Positions 15,145 through 24,208 of a stretch of DNA of 58,049 nucleotides are shown piece after piece. Within the stretch, counting starts at the first letter, position 1; the number at the start of each line of letters is the position of its first letter. Position numbers and translations under genes: made by a program. This DNA is from Ectopseudomonas mendocina (GTDB lineage Bacteria; Pseudomonadota; Gammaproteobacteria; Pseudomonadales; Pseudomonadaceae). The stretch is taken from assembly GCF_008041835.1 (NCBI RefSeq), contig NZ_VRYE01000001.1, forward strand, positions 1 through 58,049, in the 5' to 3' direction. The notes under the pieces were generated by a model. That model did not search any database. It saw only the letters and a program-made list of their open reading frames with translations, and had not been told where the DNA came from.

Positions 15145-15750
15145 TCAGTTTTGCGTCTGGAAACGCTCCAGTGCTTCTTCGACAAGCTGTCGCGCCTCGG
15201 CTGCATTGCCGTAGCCATTGAGTTCGACTTTCTTGCGACCTTCCGGCAATTGCTTGTAGACGCGAAAGAACGCTTCGATGCGCTGGCGTTCGATCAGCGG
15301 CAGGTCATCGACATCGAGGATCTTGTCGTAAGTCGGATCGACATCGCTGCTAGGGACACCGATGATCTTTTCGTCCGCCTCACCACCATCGATCATGCGC
15401 AGCACCGCGACCGGGCGGAACTTGATCAGCACACCCGGGTGCAGCGCTTCGCGAGTGAGCACCAGCGCATCGAGTGGATCATTGTCGCCACCCAGGGTGC
15501 GTGGCAGCGAGCCATAGTTGGCTGGATAGGCAACCGGCATCGACTGGAAACGGTCGACGAAAACCAGGCCCTCTTCGTTGATCTCGTATTTGGTGATGCT
15601 GCCGGCGGGAATTTCCACCGCCATGTGCACGTCATTCGGCGCGTTCTCGGCCTGTGCCGCATGAAAGGGATGGACGATGCTGGGTGCAGCGAACGAGCAG
15701 GGGGCCGCGAGGCCGATGGCGATGCCCAGGGCGAGCAGGGATTTACGCAT
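15145..15750 (-). CDS. exported family I inorganic pyrophosphatase
   Basis: The core is a family I soluble pyrophosphatase: E-I-P-A-G-S-I-T-K-Y-E-I, then F-V-D-R, Y-P-A-N-Y-G and the metal-binding D-N-D-P-L-D. Further on are G-V-P, D-P-T-Y and Y-K-x-L. In front lies a typical signal peptide (M-R-K-S-L-L-A-L-G-I-A-I-G-L ending C-S-F-A), so the 201-residue product should be periplasmic or outer-membrane associated, unlike the cytoplasmic Ppa. Hydrolysis of pyrophosphate outside the cytoplasm would release phosphate. Placement next to an OprP-like phosphate porin on the opposite strand fits phosphate scavenging (inference). The Cys in C-S-F-A is not followed by a lipobox pattern. Confidence 0.88.
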   Translation of the reverse strand: MRKSLLALGIAIGLAAPCSFAAPSIVHPFHAAQAENAPNDVHMAVEIPAGSITKYEINEEGLVFVDRFQSMPVAYPANYGSLPRTLGGDNDPLDALVLTREALHPGVLIKFRPVAVLRMIDGGEADEKIIGVPSSDVDPTYDKILDVDDLPLIERQRIEAFFRVYKQLPEGRKKVELNGYGNAAEARQLVEEALERFQTQN

Positions 15751-15847
15751 GATGACTCCCGTTAGGGTTGTGGGTGGATAAACCGGCAGTCATCTTGCTG
15801 GGGTCTTGTTAGAGATATATTGCAGTCTGGTTTCTGGGATTCAGTTA

Positions 15848-16981
15848 ATGGCCGTCACCATCATCGACTCGCTTCATGCATTGCCGGCAGACGTCTGGGA
15901 TTCTCTGCTGCCGAATCCACAACCCTTTCTGCGTCACGCCTTCCTCAGTGCACTGGAGGACAGCGGCAGCGTTGGCGGTCGCAGCGGCTGGCAGCCATCG
16001 CACCGACTCTGGTGTGATGAGCAAGGCGCGCTGCAGGCGGCCATGCCGGCTTACCTGAAGCTGCACTCCTACGGCGAATACGTGTTCGATCACGCCTGGG
16101 CCGATGCCTGCAGGCGTGCGGGTATCGCCTATTACCCCAAGCTACTGGGCGCCGTGCCGTTCTCGCCGGTAACAGGCGCGCGCCTGCTCGGCGATGCCCA
16201 GGCAGCCGGGCAGTTGCTGGCGGCACTGACGGCCGGTTTGAGCACCGAGGGGTTGTCGGGCCTGCATGTGAACTTCACCAGCCCGGCCTGCGATGCAGTG
16301 ATCGGGGCGTGCGAGGGGTGGCTTGAGCGACTGGGTTGTCAGTTCCACTGGCACAACCGGGGCTATCGCGATTTTCAGGATTTTCTCGATACGCTCGCTT
16401 CGCGCAAACGCAAGCAGATGCGCAAGGAGCGTGAACAGGTCGTGGGGCAGGGCATCGATTTCGAGCGGCGCGCTGGCCATGAGTTGACTGAGGCCGACTG
16501 GGATTTCGTCTACCAGTGCTACGCCAACACCTATCATGTGCGCGGCCAGGCGCCCTATCTGACGCGGGACTTCTTCAGTCTGCTGGCCGAGCGCATGGCG
16601 GAGATGATTCGTGTGGTATTCGCTCGGCAGCATGGACGGCCGCTGGCCATGGCCTTCAGCCTGGTCGATGGCGATACCTTTTACGGTCGCTACTGGGGCT
16701 GCCTGGCCGAGTTTGACCGCCTGCATTTCGAAACCTGCTTCTATCAGGGCATGGAGTGGGCCATCGCCGAAGGGCTCGAACGCTTCGATGCCGGGGCGCA
16801 GGGCGAACACAAGCTGATTCGTGGTTTCGAGCCGGTTATCACTCGCTCCTGGCATTATCTCTGCCATCCTGGGCTGCAAGCTGCGGTTGCCGAGTTTCTC
16901 GAACAGGAGCGCTATGGTGTGCGGGTTTACGCTGAACAGGCGCGCAGTTATCTGCCTTTTCGTCAGTCTGGCGAGGTCTGA
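15848..16981 (+). CDS. FemAB-like / peptidogalycan biosynthesis GNAT protein (DUF482 type)
   Basis: The ATG at 15848 starts a 377-residue protein. It has the family pattern N-P-F-L-R-H-A-F-L-x-A-L-E near residue 25, then P-A-Y-L-K-x-H-S-Y-G-E-Y-V-F-D and W-A-D-A-x-R-R-A-G-I-x-Y-Y-P-K-L. Next come R-K-R-K-Q-M-R-K-E-R and G-R-Y-W-G-C, and last F-D-A-G-A-Q-G-E-H-K-L-I-R-G. These are marks of the PF04339-like GNAT branch loosely related to FemAB. The family is cytoplasmic and its biochemical role is not established in pseudomonads. No adjacent partner gene is visible. Confidence 0.8.
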   Translation: MAVTIIDSLHALPADVWDSLLPNPQPFLRHAFLSALEDSGSVGGRSGWQPSHRLWCDEQGALQAAMPAYLKLHSYGEYVFDHAWADACRRAGIAYYPKLLGAVPFSPVTGARLLGDAQAAGQLLAALTAGLSTEGLSGLHVNFTSPACDAVIGACEGWLERLGCQFHWHNRGYRDFQDFLDTLASRKRKQMRKEREQVVGQGIDFERRAGHELTEADWDFVYQCYANTYHVRGQAPYLTRDFFSLLAERMAEMIRVVFARQHGRPLAMAFSLVDGDTFYGRYWGCLAEFDRLHFETCFYQGMEWAIAEGLERFDAGAQGEHKLIRGFEPVITRSWHYLCHPGLQAAVAEFLEQERYGVRVYAEQARSYLPFRQSGEV

Positions 16982-17431
16982 TCGAGCGATCAGGTTATCG
17001 CCCAAGACGCGCAACGGCTGTTTGTCATAAGTTCCCCGCGTCGGAGATTTTTGCAAAAATTCCATAGATTTCAGCAAGAAGCCCGCTCACCTCTGCCACT
17101 AAATTCCGCCCTTACTTTCGCGACAAGCGTTTTGTCTGCTTGGTCTGCTTGGTCTGGTTGAGCTGTAGCGATGACAACGGTTGCGCAGTCGAAAGGGTGG
17201 TAACGCGATTTGCTGGCCGCAGGCGCAAGCCAATGAGGCCAGAGACAGTGCGCAAGCACTTGCCGATGCAGTGCGTGGTGATTGTATTGCGCCGGAATCT
17301 ACCCTGATCATGCCCTGCGGCCCTCGTCGTGACGAGGAACAGAGACCGGAGCCCCGTATCCGCTCAGGCGGATGCGCTTTGCCAAACCGGGCACGGTGCC
17401 CAAGAACAACAAACGAGAGGGGAGCTCCCCA
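16982..17431 (+). other. 450-base region upstream of putP
   Basis: No gene is supported here. CTGATCGAGCGATCAG (around 16979) is a small dyad overlapping the stop of the previous gene. A repeat of CTTGGTCTG occurs near 17137-17157. The last 30 bases hold a CA-type motif and a ribosome-binding-site hairpin described separately. The region probably carries the putP promoter and leader. Pseudomonas putA, often near putP, is not in the window. Confidence 0.5.
17402..17430 (+). promoter_or_regulatory. Crc/Hfq CA-motif and ribosome-binding-site hairpin before putP
   Basis: AAGAACAACAA (17402-17412) fits the AANAANAA target to which Hfq, helped by Crc, binds to block translation in Pseudomonas. It ends 7 bases before GGGGAGCTCCCC (17419-17430), a perfect 12-base palindrome. 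The first half of that palindrome is the ribosome binding site of putP, and it can fold into a GGGG-AGCT-CCCC stem that hides the site. The start codon begins two bases later. Catabolite repression of proline uptake would fit. Confidence 0.6.
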
Positions 17432-18916
17432 ATGACAGCTAGTACTCCAATGCTCGTCACCTTCGTGGTGTACATCGCAGCCATGGTACTGATCGGCCTG
17501 ATCGCCTATCTGCGTACCAAGAACCTTTCCGACTATATCCTCGGTGGCCGCAGCCTCGGTAGCTTCGTGACCGCGCTGTCCGCTGGTGCCTCCGATATGA
17601 GTGGCTGGCTGCTGATGGGCTTGCCGGGTGCGATCTTCGTTGCCGGTCTGTCGGAAAGCTGGATCGCCATCGGCTTGATTGCCGGCGCCTATCTCAACTG
17701 GTTGTTCGTCGCCGGCCGTTTGCGCGTGCAGACCGAGCACAACGGCAATGCCCTGACCCTGCCGGATTACTTCACCAACCGTTTCGAGGACAACAGCCGC
17801 CTGCTGCGAATCTTCTCGGCGCTGGTGATTCTGGTGTTCTTCACCATCTACTGCGCCTCGGGTGTGGTGGCCGGTGCCCGCCTGTTCGAGAGCACCTTCG
17901 GCATGTCTTACGGCACCGCCCTGTGGGCCGGCGCTGCAGCGACCATCGCCTACACCTTCATCGGTGGTTTCCTGGCGGTTAGCTGGACCGATACCGTGCA
18001 GGCCACGCTGATGATCTTCGCACTGATCCTCACCCCGATCGTGGTGATGATTGCCACCGGTGGTGTAGAGCCGACCTTCATCGCCATCGAAATGCAGGAT
18101 GCAACCAACTTCGACATGCTCAAGGGTGCGACCTTCGTTGGCGTGATTTCCCTGCTGGCATGGGGCCTGGGCTACTTTGGCCAGCCGCACATCCTGGCGC
18201 GCTTCATGGCGGCCGACTCGGTCAAATCGATCCCGGCTGCCCGCCGCATTTCCATGACCTGGATGCTCCTGACCCTGGCTGGCGCCGTTGCTGTCGGTTT
18301 CTTCGGTATCGCCTACTTCGCGGCGCATCCTGAAGTTGCCGGCCCGGTCGCCGAGAACCCGGAGCGCGTGTTCATCGAGTTGGCCAAGCTGCTGTTCAAC
18401 CCGTGGATCGCCGGCATCCTGCTGTCCGCCATCCTGGCCGCGGTGATGAGCACCCTGAGCTGCCAGTTGCTGGTGTGCTCCAGTGCCCTGACCGAGGACT
18501 TCTACAAGGCCTTCCTGCGCAAGGGCGCCTCGCAAACCGAACTGGTCTGGGTCGGCCGTGCCATGGTGCTGCTGGTGGCGCTGATTGCCATCGCCCTGGC
18601 TGCCAACCCGGAAAACCGTGTACTGGGCCTGGTGTCCTACGCCTGGGCCGGCTTCGGCGCTGCGTTCGGTCCGGTGGTTATCCTGTCGCTGGTGTGGAAG
18701 GGCATGACCCGTAACGGCGCCCTGGCTGGCATGCTGGTCGGCGCGGCCACCGTGATCGTGTGGAAGAACTGGATCGGTCTGGGGCTGTACGAAATCATCC
18801 CGGGCTTCATCCTCGCCACCCTGGCCATCGTCATCTTCAGCCGCATCGGTAAGGCGCCGAGCCAGTCGATGCTGAACCGCTTCGACCAGGCCGAGAGCGA
18901 GTACAAGTCGGTCTGA
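17432..18916 (+). CDS. putP: sodium/proline symporter PutP
   Basis: The 494-residue protein is a sodium:solute symporter. Diagnostic stretches are G-R-S-L-G-S-F-V-T-A-L-S-A-G-A-S-D-M-S-G-W-L near residue 45 and L-P-G-A-I-F. Others are Y-C-A-S-G in the middle, G-Y-F-G-Q-P-H-I-L-A-R-F-M-A and S-T-L-S-C-Q-L-L-V-C-S-S-A-L-T-E-D-F-Y near 350. About 13 membrane helices are predicted. These match PutP, which imports proline with Na+. The ATG at 17432 is chosen because GAGAGGGG lies just before it. A strong terminator follows at 18935. Expression is probably under Crc/Hfq control, judged from the motif before the start. Confidence 0.93.
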   Translation: MTASTPMLVTFVVYIAAMVLIGLIAYLRTKNLSDYILGGRSLGSFVTALSAGASDMSGWLLMGLPGAIFVAGLSESWIAIGLIAGAYLNWLFVAGRLRVQTEHNGNALTLPDYFTNRFEDNSRLLRIFSALVILVFFTIYCASGVVAGARLFESTFGMSYGTALWAGAAATIAYTFIGGFLAVSWTDTVQATLMIFALILTPIVVMIATGGVEPTFIAIEMQDATNFDMLKGATFVGVISLLAWGLGYFGQPHILARFMAADSVKSIPAARRISMTWMLLTLAGAVAVGFFGIAYFAAHPEVAGPVAENPERVFIELAKLLFNPWIAGILLSAILAAVMSTLSCQLLVCSSALTEDFYKAFLRKGASQTELVWVGRAMVLLVALIAIALAANPENRVLGLVSYAWAGFGAAFGPVVILSLVWKGMTRNGALAGMLVGAATVIVWKNWIGLGLYEIIPGFILATLAIVIFSRIGKAPSQSMLNRFDQAESEYKSV

Positions 18917-18934
18917 TCCAGCTGGCTTGAACAC

Positions 18935-18970
18935 AAGGCGATGACTGCCCGGCAGTCATCGCCTTTGTCG
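18935..18970 (+). terminator. terminator after putP
   Basis: AAGGCGATGACTGCC (18935-18949) pairs with its complement at 18951-18965 in a long near-perfect stem, followed by a short T-rich run. Confidence 0.85.
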
Positions 18971-19014
18971 TTTATGGCACTAAGATAGGCGCACCTTTTT
19001 TGACGGACGCTCTC

Positions 19015-19227
19015 ATGACCAGCAATGACCCGCTCCACGGCCTGACCTTACAAGCGATACTCACCGCTCTGGTGGAGCGCATCGGTTGGGAAGGGCTGGC
19101 ACGTGAGGTCGATGTGCGCTGTTTCAAGCATGAGCCGAGCATCAAGTCGAGCCTGACCTTTCTGCGCAAGACACCCTGGGCGCGGGCCAAGGTCGAGCAA
19201 CTTTACCTGCAGCAGTTCAGGCCCTGA
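19015..19227 (+). CDS. VF530 / DUF2132 family small DNA-binding protein
   Basis: The ATG at 19015 gives a 70-residue protein matching the VF530 family nearly end to end: [18 protein letters not shown], then [22 protein letters not shown]. The upstream TTG at 19000 would add only five residues. VF530-type proteins are small helical proteins reported to bind DNA; the cellular role is not known. It converges with the hydrolase gene at 19243. Confidence 0.85.
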   Translation: MTSNDPLHGLTLQAILTALVERIGWEGLAREVDVRCFKHEPSIKSSLTFLRKTPWARAKVEQLYLQQFRP

Positions 19228-19242
19228 TGGCGTTCAGCTTCA

Positions 19243-20139
19243 TCAGTTGAGTTCGAGCCCCAGCGTCTGCAAGGCCTGCCGGTAGCTGTTAGCGGCCATG
19301 CGCAGGCTGTTGTTGTGGTTGGCGCCGTCGATCAGCAGCAATTGCTTGGGCTCACGTGCCGCATCGAACAGGGCTTCGCTGAAACGGGCGGGCACGTAGC
19401 GGTCATTACGCCCGTGGGCGATCAGCACGGGGACGCCGACCGCGCCGATCTTGCTCAGTGAGTCGAACTCCTGCGACAGCAGCCAGCGCACCGGTAGCGA
19501 GGTATTGCTCACTGCGGTGGCCACATCGCCCAGGTTGGTGAAGCTGGACTCGACGATCAGGCCCGCCGCTTGCGGCGACTGCTTGTCGTCGGCCAGTTCA
19601 TGGGCCAGGTTGACGGCCACTGCGCCGCCGAGGGAGTGGCCGTAGATGAACCGCTTGCTCGCATCTGGCTGCAGGCGCGCCAGGTGCTCCCAGGCGATCA
19701 GTGCATCCTGATAGACGCTGCGCTCGGAGGGTAGCGGGCCACGGCTCTGGCCGAAGCCCCGGTAGTCCACCGCCAGCACTGAGAAGCCCATGGCGTGCAA
19801 CTGCTCGATGCGAAACAACTGGCCGGTCAGGTTCCAGCGCGAACCATGCAGGTAGAGCAGCGCCGGGGCATCCTTGCGCGGCGCGGGCCACCACCAGGCG
19901 TGCAGGCTTTCATCGGCTGCGAGCGCTGGCGATTGCAGCTGCACGTCCTCGACGCCAGCGGGCAGGCCGCTGAACCAGCGCGCGGTGCCTGGCTCGATAC
20001 GAAACACCAGTTCGCGCTCGGTCTGCTCCAGCTTGGCGCAGCCGATCGGTAGCAATACCAGTAGGCAGCCCAGAAACATCAGGCTCAGGCGACGGCGGCG
20101 CAGCAGAGCTAACCAAGGTGAGGGCATCGGCATACTCAT
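19243..20139 (-). CDS. alpha/beta hydrolase with N-terminal lipoprotein-like signal
   Basis: The product (about 298 residues) has an Arg-rich N-terminus, a hydrophobic stretch and L-P-I-G-C-A-K that reads as a lipobox. The hydrolase part has L-L-Y-L-H-G-S-R-W-N (oxyanion region), V-D-Y-R-G-F-G-Q-S and the nucleophile elbow I-Y-G-H-S-L-G-G. Also present are an acid in H-G-R-N-D and the catalytic His in D-G-A-N-H. The pattern is that of the BEM46/ABHD13-like branch. Start choice is uncertain, since several Met codons cluster at 20127-20139 and no strong ribosome binding site is seen. The substrate is unknown. Confidence 0.8.
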   Translation of the reverse strand: MSMPMPSPWLALLRRRRLSLMFLGCLLVLLPIGCAKLEQTERELVFRIEPGTARWFSGLPAGVEDVQLQSPALAADESLHAWWWPAPRKDAPALLYLHGSRWNLTGQLFRIEQLHAMGFSVLAVDYRGFGQSRGPLPSERSVYQDALIAWEHLARLQPDASKRFIYGHSLGGAVAVNLAHELADDKQSPQAAGLIVESSFTNLGDVATAVSNTSLPVRWLLSQEFDSLSKIGAVGVPVLIAHGRNDRYVPARFSEALFDAAREPKQLLLIDGANHNNSLRMAANSYRQALQTLGLELN

Positions 20140-20221
20140 GAACGGCAATGGATAATGCAGCCATGGACTGCACATCCGATGCCGGGTTTCGCCAGGGACT
20201 GAGCGCTGTGGTTACCAGGTA

Positions 20222-23200
20222 TTACCGCCGGCTGATCTGCGCTGCGCTCATCGGCGTATCACACAGGGTGGAACTGCCGGGTTCGAGGTAGGGCGCGAGG
20301 ATCGGCGCCATGCCCTTGAGCACCTGTACCGGCAGCGCCGAGGTGAAGGTGAATCGCTCGGCATCACGGCCCGGTACGAATGCGGTGAGGGTGCCGTAGT
20401 GGCGCGGGCCGAGAAAGAACACGAAGGTGGCTGTGCGGTTCATGGCTCGCGAGCTGATCACCCGTCCGCCCGGGCTTACGCTTTCGATGCGGTTGTCACC
20501 GGTTCCGGTTTTGCCGCCAAGCGTCAGGCTTTGGCCGTCCTGCAGTTGAAAGGTGCCTTGCAGCCGCCGGGCGGTGCCACCCTCGACGACCTGAGAAAGG
20601 GCATTGCGCAGCGCCGCCGCGACCTCGGACTGCATCACCCGCTTGCCGCCATGAATATCGCGCTCGACCCGTGTTTCGTAAGGCGTGCCAGCGGCGAAAT
20701 GCAGTTCGTCGATGCGCAGCACCGGCTGGCGAATCCCGTCGTTTTGGATGATGCCCATCAGTTCGGCCAGTGCTGCCGGCCGGTCACCGGAGCTGCCCAG
20801 GGCGGTAGCCAGTGATGGCACCAGATGCTGGAAGGGGTAGCCGAGGTTCTGCCAGCGCCGGTGAATGTCGGAGAAGGCTTCGACTTCCAGCATGATGCGA
20901 ATGCGACTGTCACGGGCACTCTTGTGCCGGGTGCGCTGCAGCCAGCCGTAGACCTCCTGGCGCTCGTCGATGCTGGCTGCCACGGCGTCGCTGAAACTCG
21001 CCTGCGGGTTGTCGATCAGGTAACCCAGTAGCCATAGCTCCAGCGGATGCACACGGGCGATATAGCCCTGATCCGGCAGGCTGTAGGCGCCGGGGCCGTA
21101 CTCCTTGTACAGGCGTGCGATGCGTTGGTCGGTGAGCTTTTCCTGCGGCAGTTGCGTCCGCAGAAAGGCGGCGAAGGTGGCTTCATCGGCCTGCGGCAGC
21201 AGGTAACGATGTACCGCGCTCAGGCGTACCGAGTTCTGCTGCAGGCCGCTGATGAAGGTTTCCAGGCGCTGCTGCGGCGGCTGGCCCTGGTACTTGCGCC
21301 AGAAGCGCAGCAGGAAGGTGCGCCCTTCCTGGTCGGCGAAGCGTTGCAGGTATTGCTGGCGGCGCGGGTCCTTGTCGTCCTTGAGCAATTCGGCGCTGTT
21401 CTGGTAGGTGCTGTAGCGCACAAGGTCGCGCATCAGACGCACGAACGGCAGGTTGATCGATTCGCGCAGCGACTCGCGCAGGGTCGGGTTGCGGTCGTTG
21501 TCCTCGCGGCGGAAGTTACCAAAGGTGTGTAGCCCGCCGCCGGTGAAGAAGCGTTCATTCGGGCTGGCGGAATAGCGCCGTTCCAGCGCCGCGCCGAGCA
21601 TGCTGGCCAGCTCTGCACCCGGGTTGGCTTGCAGGTAGCTGACGGCCCAGCGGCTCAGCGCGTCCTGTTCGGCAATGTCCACCTGGCGCAGCTCGGCTGC
21701 ATGCTTGCCAGCGTAGCGCTGATGCAGCTCGGCGATGATTTCCAGGTAGGTGGCCAGCACCCGCAGTTTGGCCGTCGAGCCCAGCTCCAGCTTGCTGCCT
21801 TCGTTGATATCGAAGGGCTGGTCGGTGCTGTCGGTCTGTACCCGAACCCGGCTGCCGTCCGGCGTGCGTTCGAACAGGGTGAAGCTGTAGCGCACCTCGG
21901 CGGTTTTCTCCGCTGACAGCAGGCGCTCACCGAACAGGCCGATCTGTCCGGCGAATGCCGGGTCAGCCAGGTTCTGCAGGTAGGCGCTGGCCTGTTGCTG
22001 CAGATCGCGCTGCAGTGTGCTGCGTGCAGCCAGATCGAGACGATCGAGGTCGTACAGTGGCATCCCCAGCAGATTGGACAGGCGTGAGCGCGCCACGCTG
22101 ATGCCCTTGTCGCTTTCCACGGCGCGCAGATTGGGCTCCTGCTGCCAGTCGCGATACTGCAGTTTCTGCGCGAGTGCAGCATCGCGCAGGTCGGCGGCGA
22201 TCAGCCCGGCGTTGGCGAGCAGGCGGATATGGCTTTCGGTCAGTGCCTCCATGTCGCGGCGCCCTTGTGCGAGGTAGTAGGAGGGCCGGCGTTGGGCGAT
22301 CATCAATGACAGCACCTGGCGCAGCGCCAGGCCGCGCTCGGCCAGGCTGGCGTCGGGCGAGTGGCGTGGGTCGAGCAGGGCATTGGTGCGCTCGAAGTCG
22401 GCGCCGTACCAGATGCGCAGTCCATCAGCCAGGCCGTGTACTTCACCATGGCCGGGTGCTGCCGACAGCGGTACGCTGTTGAGGTAATCGCGGACGATGC
22501 GCTGACGTGCCTCGAGCGTCTGTGGTCCGTGCTGATAGGCGCGCACGCTGGCGGAAAACATCTGCCGCAGCTTCTCGCCGGCAGACAGCGTCAAGCCATC
22601 GGGAGAGTGACGGTACTTCTCCAACTGCGTGGCCAGGGTACTGCCACCAGCGGACTGGTCCTGCACGTCGAGCATCTTGCCAAGCTGCGACAGTGCGGCC
22701 ATGGCGAAGCGTGGCCAGTCTACCGCCGGGTTGGCCAGCGGTTGCGACGCGTCGAGCAGGTGTCGGTTCTCGATGAACAGCAGGCTATCGACCACCAGCG
22801 GCGCGATACTGGCGAAGTCGGCGTAGCCCTGCTGCGGGTAACGAAACTCGTAGAAGGGCGTACCCCGGCAGTCGCTGATGCTCAGACCGCTCTGGTTTTT
22901 CTCGATAAAAGGGGTGAATAACCCCCTGCGTGTATAGGCCATCAGTGCGTCGGAGAAGCGCGACTGCTCGGTGATGTCATAATCGCGTTGGTGCAGGCGT
23001 TCCAGCATCAGCGGCAGATGGGCATAACCCTGGCGTTTGTCGAAGGGGCCGTCGCTTGGGTACAGAATCCGTTCGCTGGGGCCAGGCTCGACCTGGTAGG
23101 TAAGGCTTGCGGCATAACGGCTCAGCTCGCGTGACTGCAGATGGGCGCTGCGTGATTCGAATACCAGCAGGGCAGTAGTGGCCAGTACCAGAATCGCCAG

Positions 23201-23287
23201 CACAAGGTAGAACGTCAGGCGCCAGTAACGCCCTGTTTTCGCAACCAGGTCATGCTGCCGTGGTTTGCCTTGCCATGCTGCACCCAT
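20222..23287 (-). CDS. atypical class A penicillin-binding protein (glycosyltransferase-transpeptidase)
   Basis: This 1021-residue protein has a short cytoplasmic start, one membrane segment (about 24-43) and a periplasmic body. The glycosyltransferase (GT51) part shows F-I-E-N-R-H (Glu173) and G-G-S-T-L-A-T-Q-L-E-K (214-224), close to but not the same as the usual E-D-x2-F and G-G-S-T-I-T-Q-Q-L. The transpeptidase part has S504-T-A-K507, S610-I-N612 and a late G-G-K-T-G-T-G-D. All three penicillin-binding motifs are thus present. The long insertions and altered GT motifs set it apart from PBP1a/1b. It probably polymerises or crosslinks peptidoglycan. It is flanked by a hydrolase and, divergently, a methyltransferase. 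Confidence 0.82.
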   Translation of the reverse strand: MGAAWQGKPRQHDLVAKTGRYWRLTFYLVLAILVLATTALLVFESRSAHLQSRELSRYAASLTYQVEPGPSERILYPSDGPFDKRQGYAHLPLMLERLHQRDYDITEQSRFSDALMAYTRRGLFTPFIEKNQSGLSISDCRGTPFYEFRYPQQGYADFASIAPLVVDSLLFIENRHLLDASQPLANPAVDWPRFAMAALSQLGKMLDVQDQSAGGSTLATQLEKYRHSPDGLTLSAGEKLRQMFSASVRAYQHGPQTLEARQRIVRDYLNSVPLSAAPGHGEVHGLADGLRIWYGADFERTNALLDPRHSPDASLAERGLALRQVLSLMIAQRRPSYYLAQGRRDMEALTESHIRLLANAGLIAADLRDAALAQKLQYRDWQQEPNLRAVESDKGISVARSRLSNLLGMPLYDLDRLDLAARSTLQRDLQQQASAYLQNLADPAFAGQIGLFGERLLSAEKTAEVRYSFTLFERTPDGSRVRVQTDSTDQPFDINEGSKLELGSTAKLRVLATYLEIIAELHQRYAGKHAAELRQVDIAEQDALSRWAVSYLQANPGAELASMLGAALERRYSASPNERFFTGGGLHTFGNFRREDNDRNPTLRESLRESINLPFVRLMRDLVRYSTYQNSAELLKDDKDPRRQQYLQRFADQEGRTFLLRFWRKYQGQPPQQRLETFISGLQQNSVRLSAVHRYLLPQADEATFAAFLRTQLPQEKLTDQRIARLYKEYGPGAYSLPDQGYIARVHPLELWLLGYLIDNPQASFSDAVAASIDERQEVYGWLQRTRHKSARDSRIRIMLEVEAFSDIHRRWQNLGYPFQHLVPSLATALGSSGDRPAALAELMGIIQNDGIRQPVLRIDELHFAAGTPYETRVERDIHGGKRVMQSEVAAALRNALSQVVEGGTARRLQGTFQLQDGQSLTLGGKTGTGDNRIESVSPGGRVISSRAMNRTATFVFFLGPRHYGTLTAFVPGRDAERFTFTSALPVQVLKGMAPILAPYLEPGSSTLCDTPMSAAQISRR

Positions 23288-23497
23288 AGATCACCGGCGT
23301 GGCCTGTCAGCATTGTTGCGAGGCGCCTGGCCGGCTGCTGACCTCAGCTCGCCAGGGCTGCGTCCTTTCTTCTGTCCTGATGACAGCTTAGACGCTGGCG
23401 GGCTGCCTGGCCGGCGGTTTTATCGATTGCCTGAGTGGTACGCCGCAGCGGGCAGGCCTGCTAGACTCGCCAGAGCGCATCGATGCAGGGCTGCACC

Positions 23498-24178
23498 ATG
23501 CAACGCGATCACCGGGAACAACTTCAGCAAAGCTGGCAGGCCAATGCCGATGCCTGGGCGGCTGCGGTGCGTGAGCAACGCATCGAGAGCCGGCGGCTGG
23601 TTACCGATGCCGCCATCATTCAGGCCGTGCTGGCATTACAACCCAGGCGTGTGCTGGATATCGGCTGTGGTGAGGGCTGGTTGTGCCGTGGTCTGGCTGA
23701 GCATGGCATCGAAGCGGTCGGGGTCGATGCCTCTGCACCGCTGATCGACGCGGCGCGCGCGGCGTGCGATGGGCGCAGTCAGTATCGCGTCTGTGGCTAT
23801 GCCGAGCTGGACGCGCATGCCGATCAGCTCGGGCGTTTCGAGGTACTGGTGTGCAATTTCGCCCTGCTCGAAGAACCACTGCAGCCTGTTCTGCGCAGCC
23901 TGCACGGCCTCCTTGCCCCAGGTGGCAGCCTGCTGATCCAGACCCTGCATCCGTGGCGTGCCAGCCATGGTGAGCCTTATCAGGATGGCTGGAGGGTCGA
24001 GGATTTTGCCGGTTTCGGCGAAGGTTTCCAGGCGCCCATGCCTTGGTTCTTTCGGACGCTGCAATCCTGGCTGGCGCTGATGGGCGAAACCGGCTGGCGC
24101 CTGGAGTGGCTGCAGGAGCCGCTTCACCCTGAAAGTGTTCAGCCAGTCTCCCTGCTGTTATTGCTCAAGCCACTGTGA
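23498..24178 (+). CDS. class I SAM-dependent methyltransferase
   Basis: The fold is a Rossmann methyltransferase with motif I V-L-D-I-G-C-G-E-G-W-L, an acidic residue ending strand two (V-G-V-D), and L-V-C-N-F-A-L-L in motif IV. The later L-A-P-G-G-S-L-L-I-Q-T-L-H-P-W is typical of UbiE/BioC-like enzymes. The ATG at 23498 is preferred because CAGGG lies at the right distance; an ATG at 23483 in the same frame is possible. The product has about 226 residues. The substrate is not predictable and the gene stands alone. Confidence 0.85.
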   Translation: MQRDHREQLQQSWQANADAWAAAVREQRIESRRLVTDAAIIQAVLALQPRRVLDIGCGEGWLCRGLAEHGIEAVGVDASAPLIDAARAACDGRSQYRVCGYAELDAHADQLGRFEVLVCNFALLEEPLQPVLRSLHGLLAPGGSLLIQTLHPWRASHGEPYQDGWRVEDFAGFGEGFQAPMPWFFRTLQSWLALMGETGWRLEWLQEPLHPESVQPVSLLLLLKPL

Positions 24179-24208
24179 GCTGAAGGCCGGCAGGCGACCT
24201 GTTGATCA

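Noticed and set aside
17099..18934. A 611-codon minus-strand frame opposite putP
   Set aside because: It is rich in His, Gln, Gly and Asp as expected for antisense of a GC-rich gene, has no domain, and putP is certain on the other strand.
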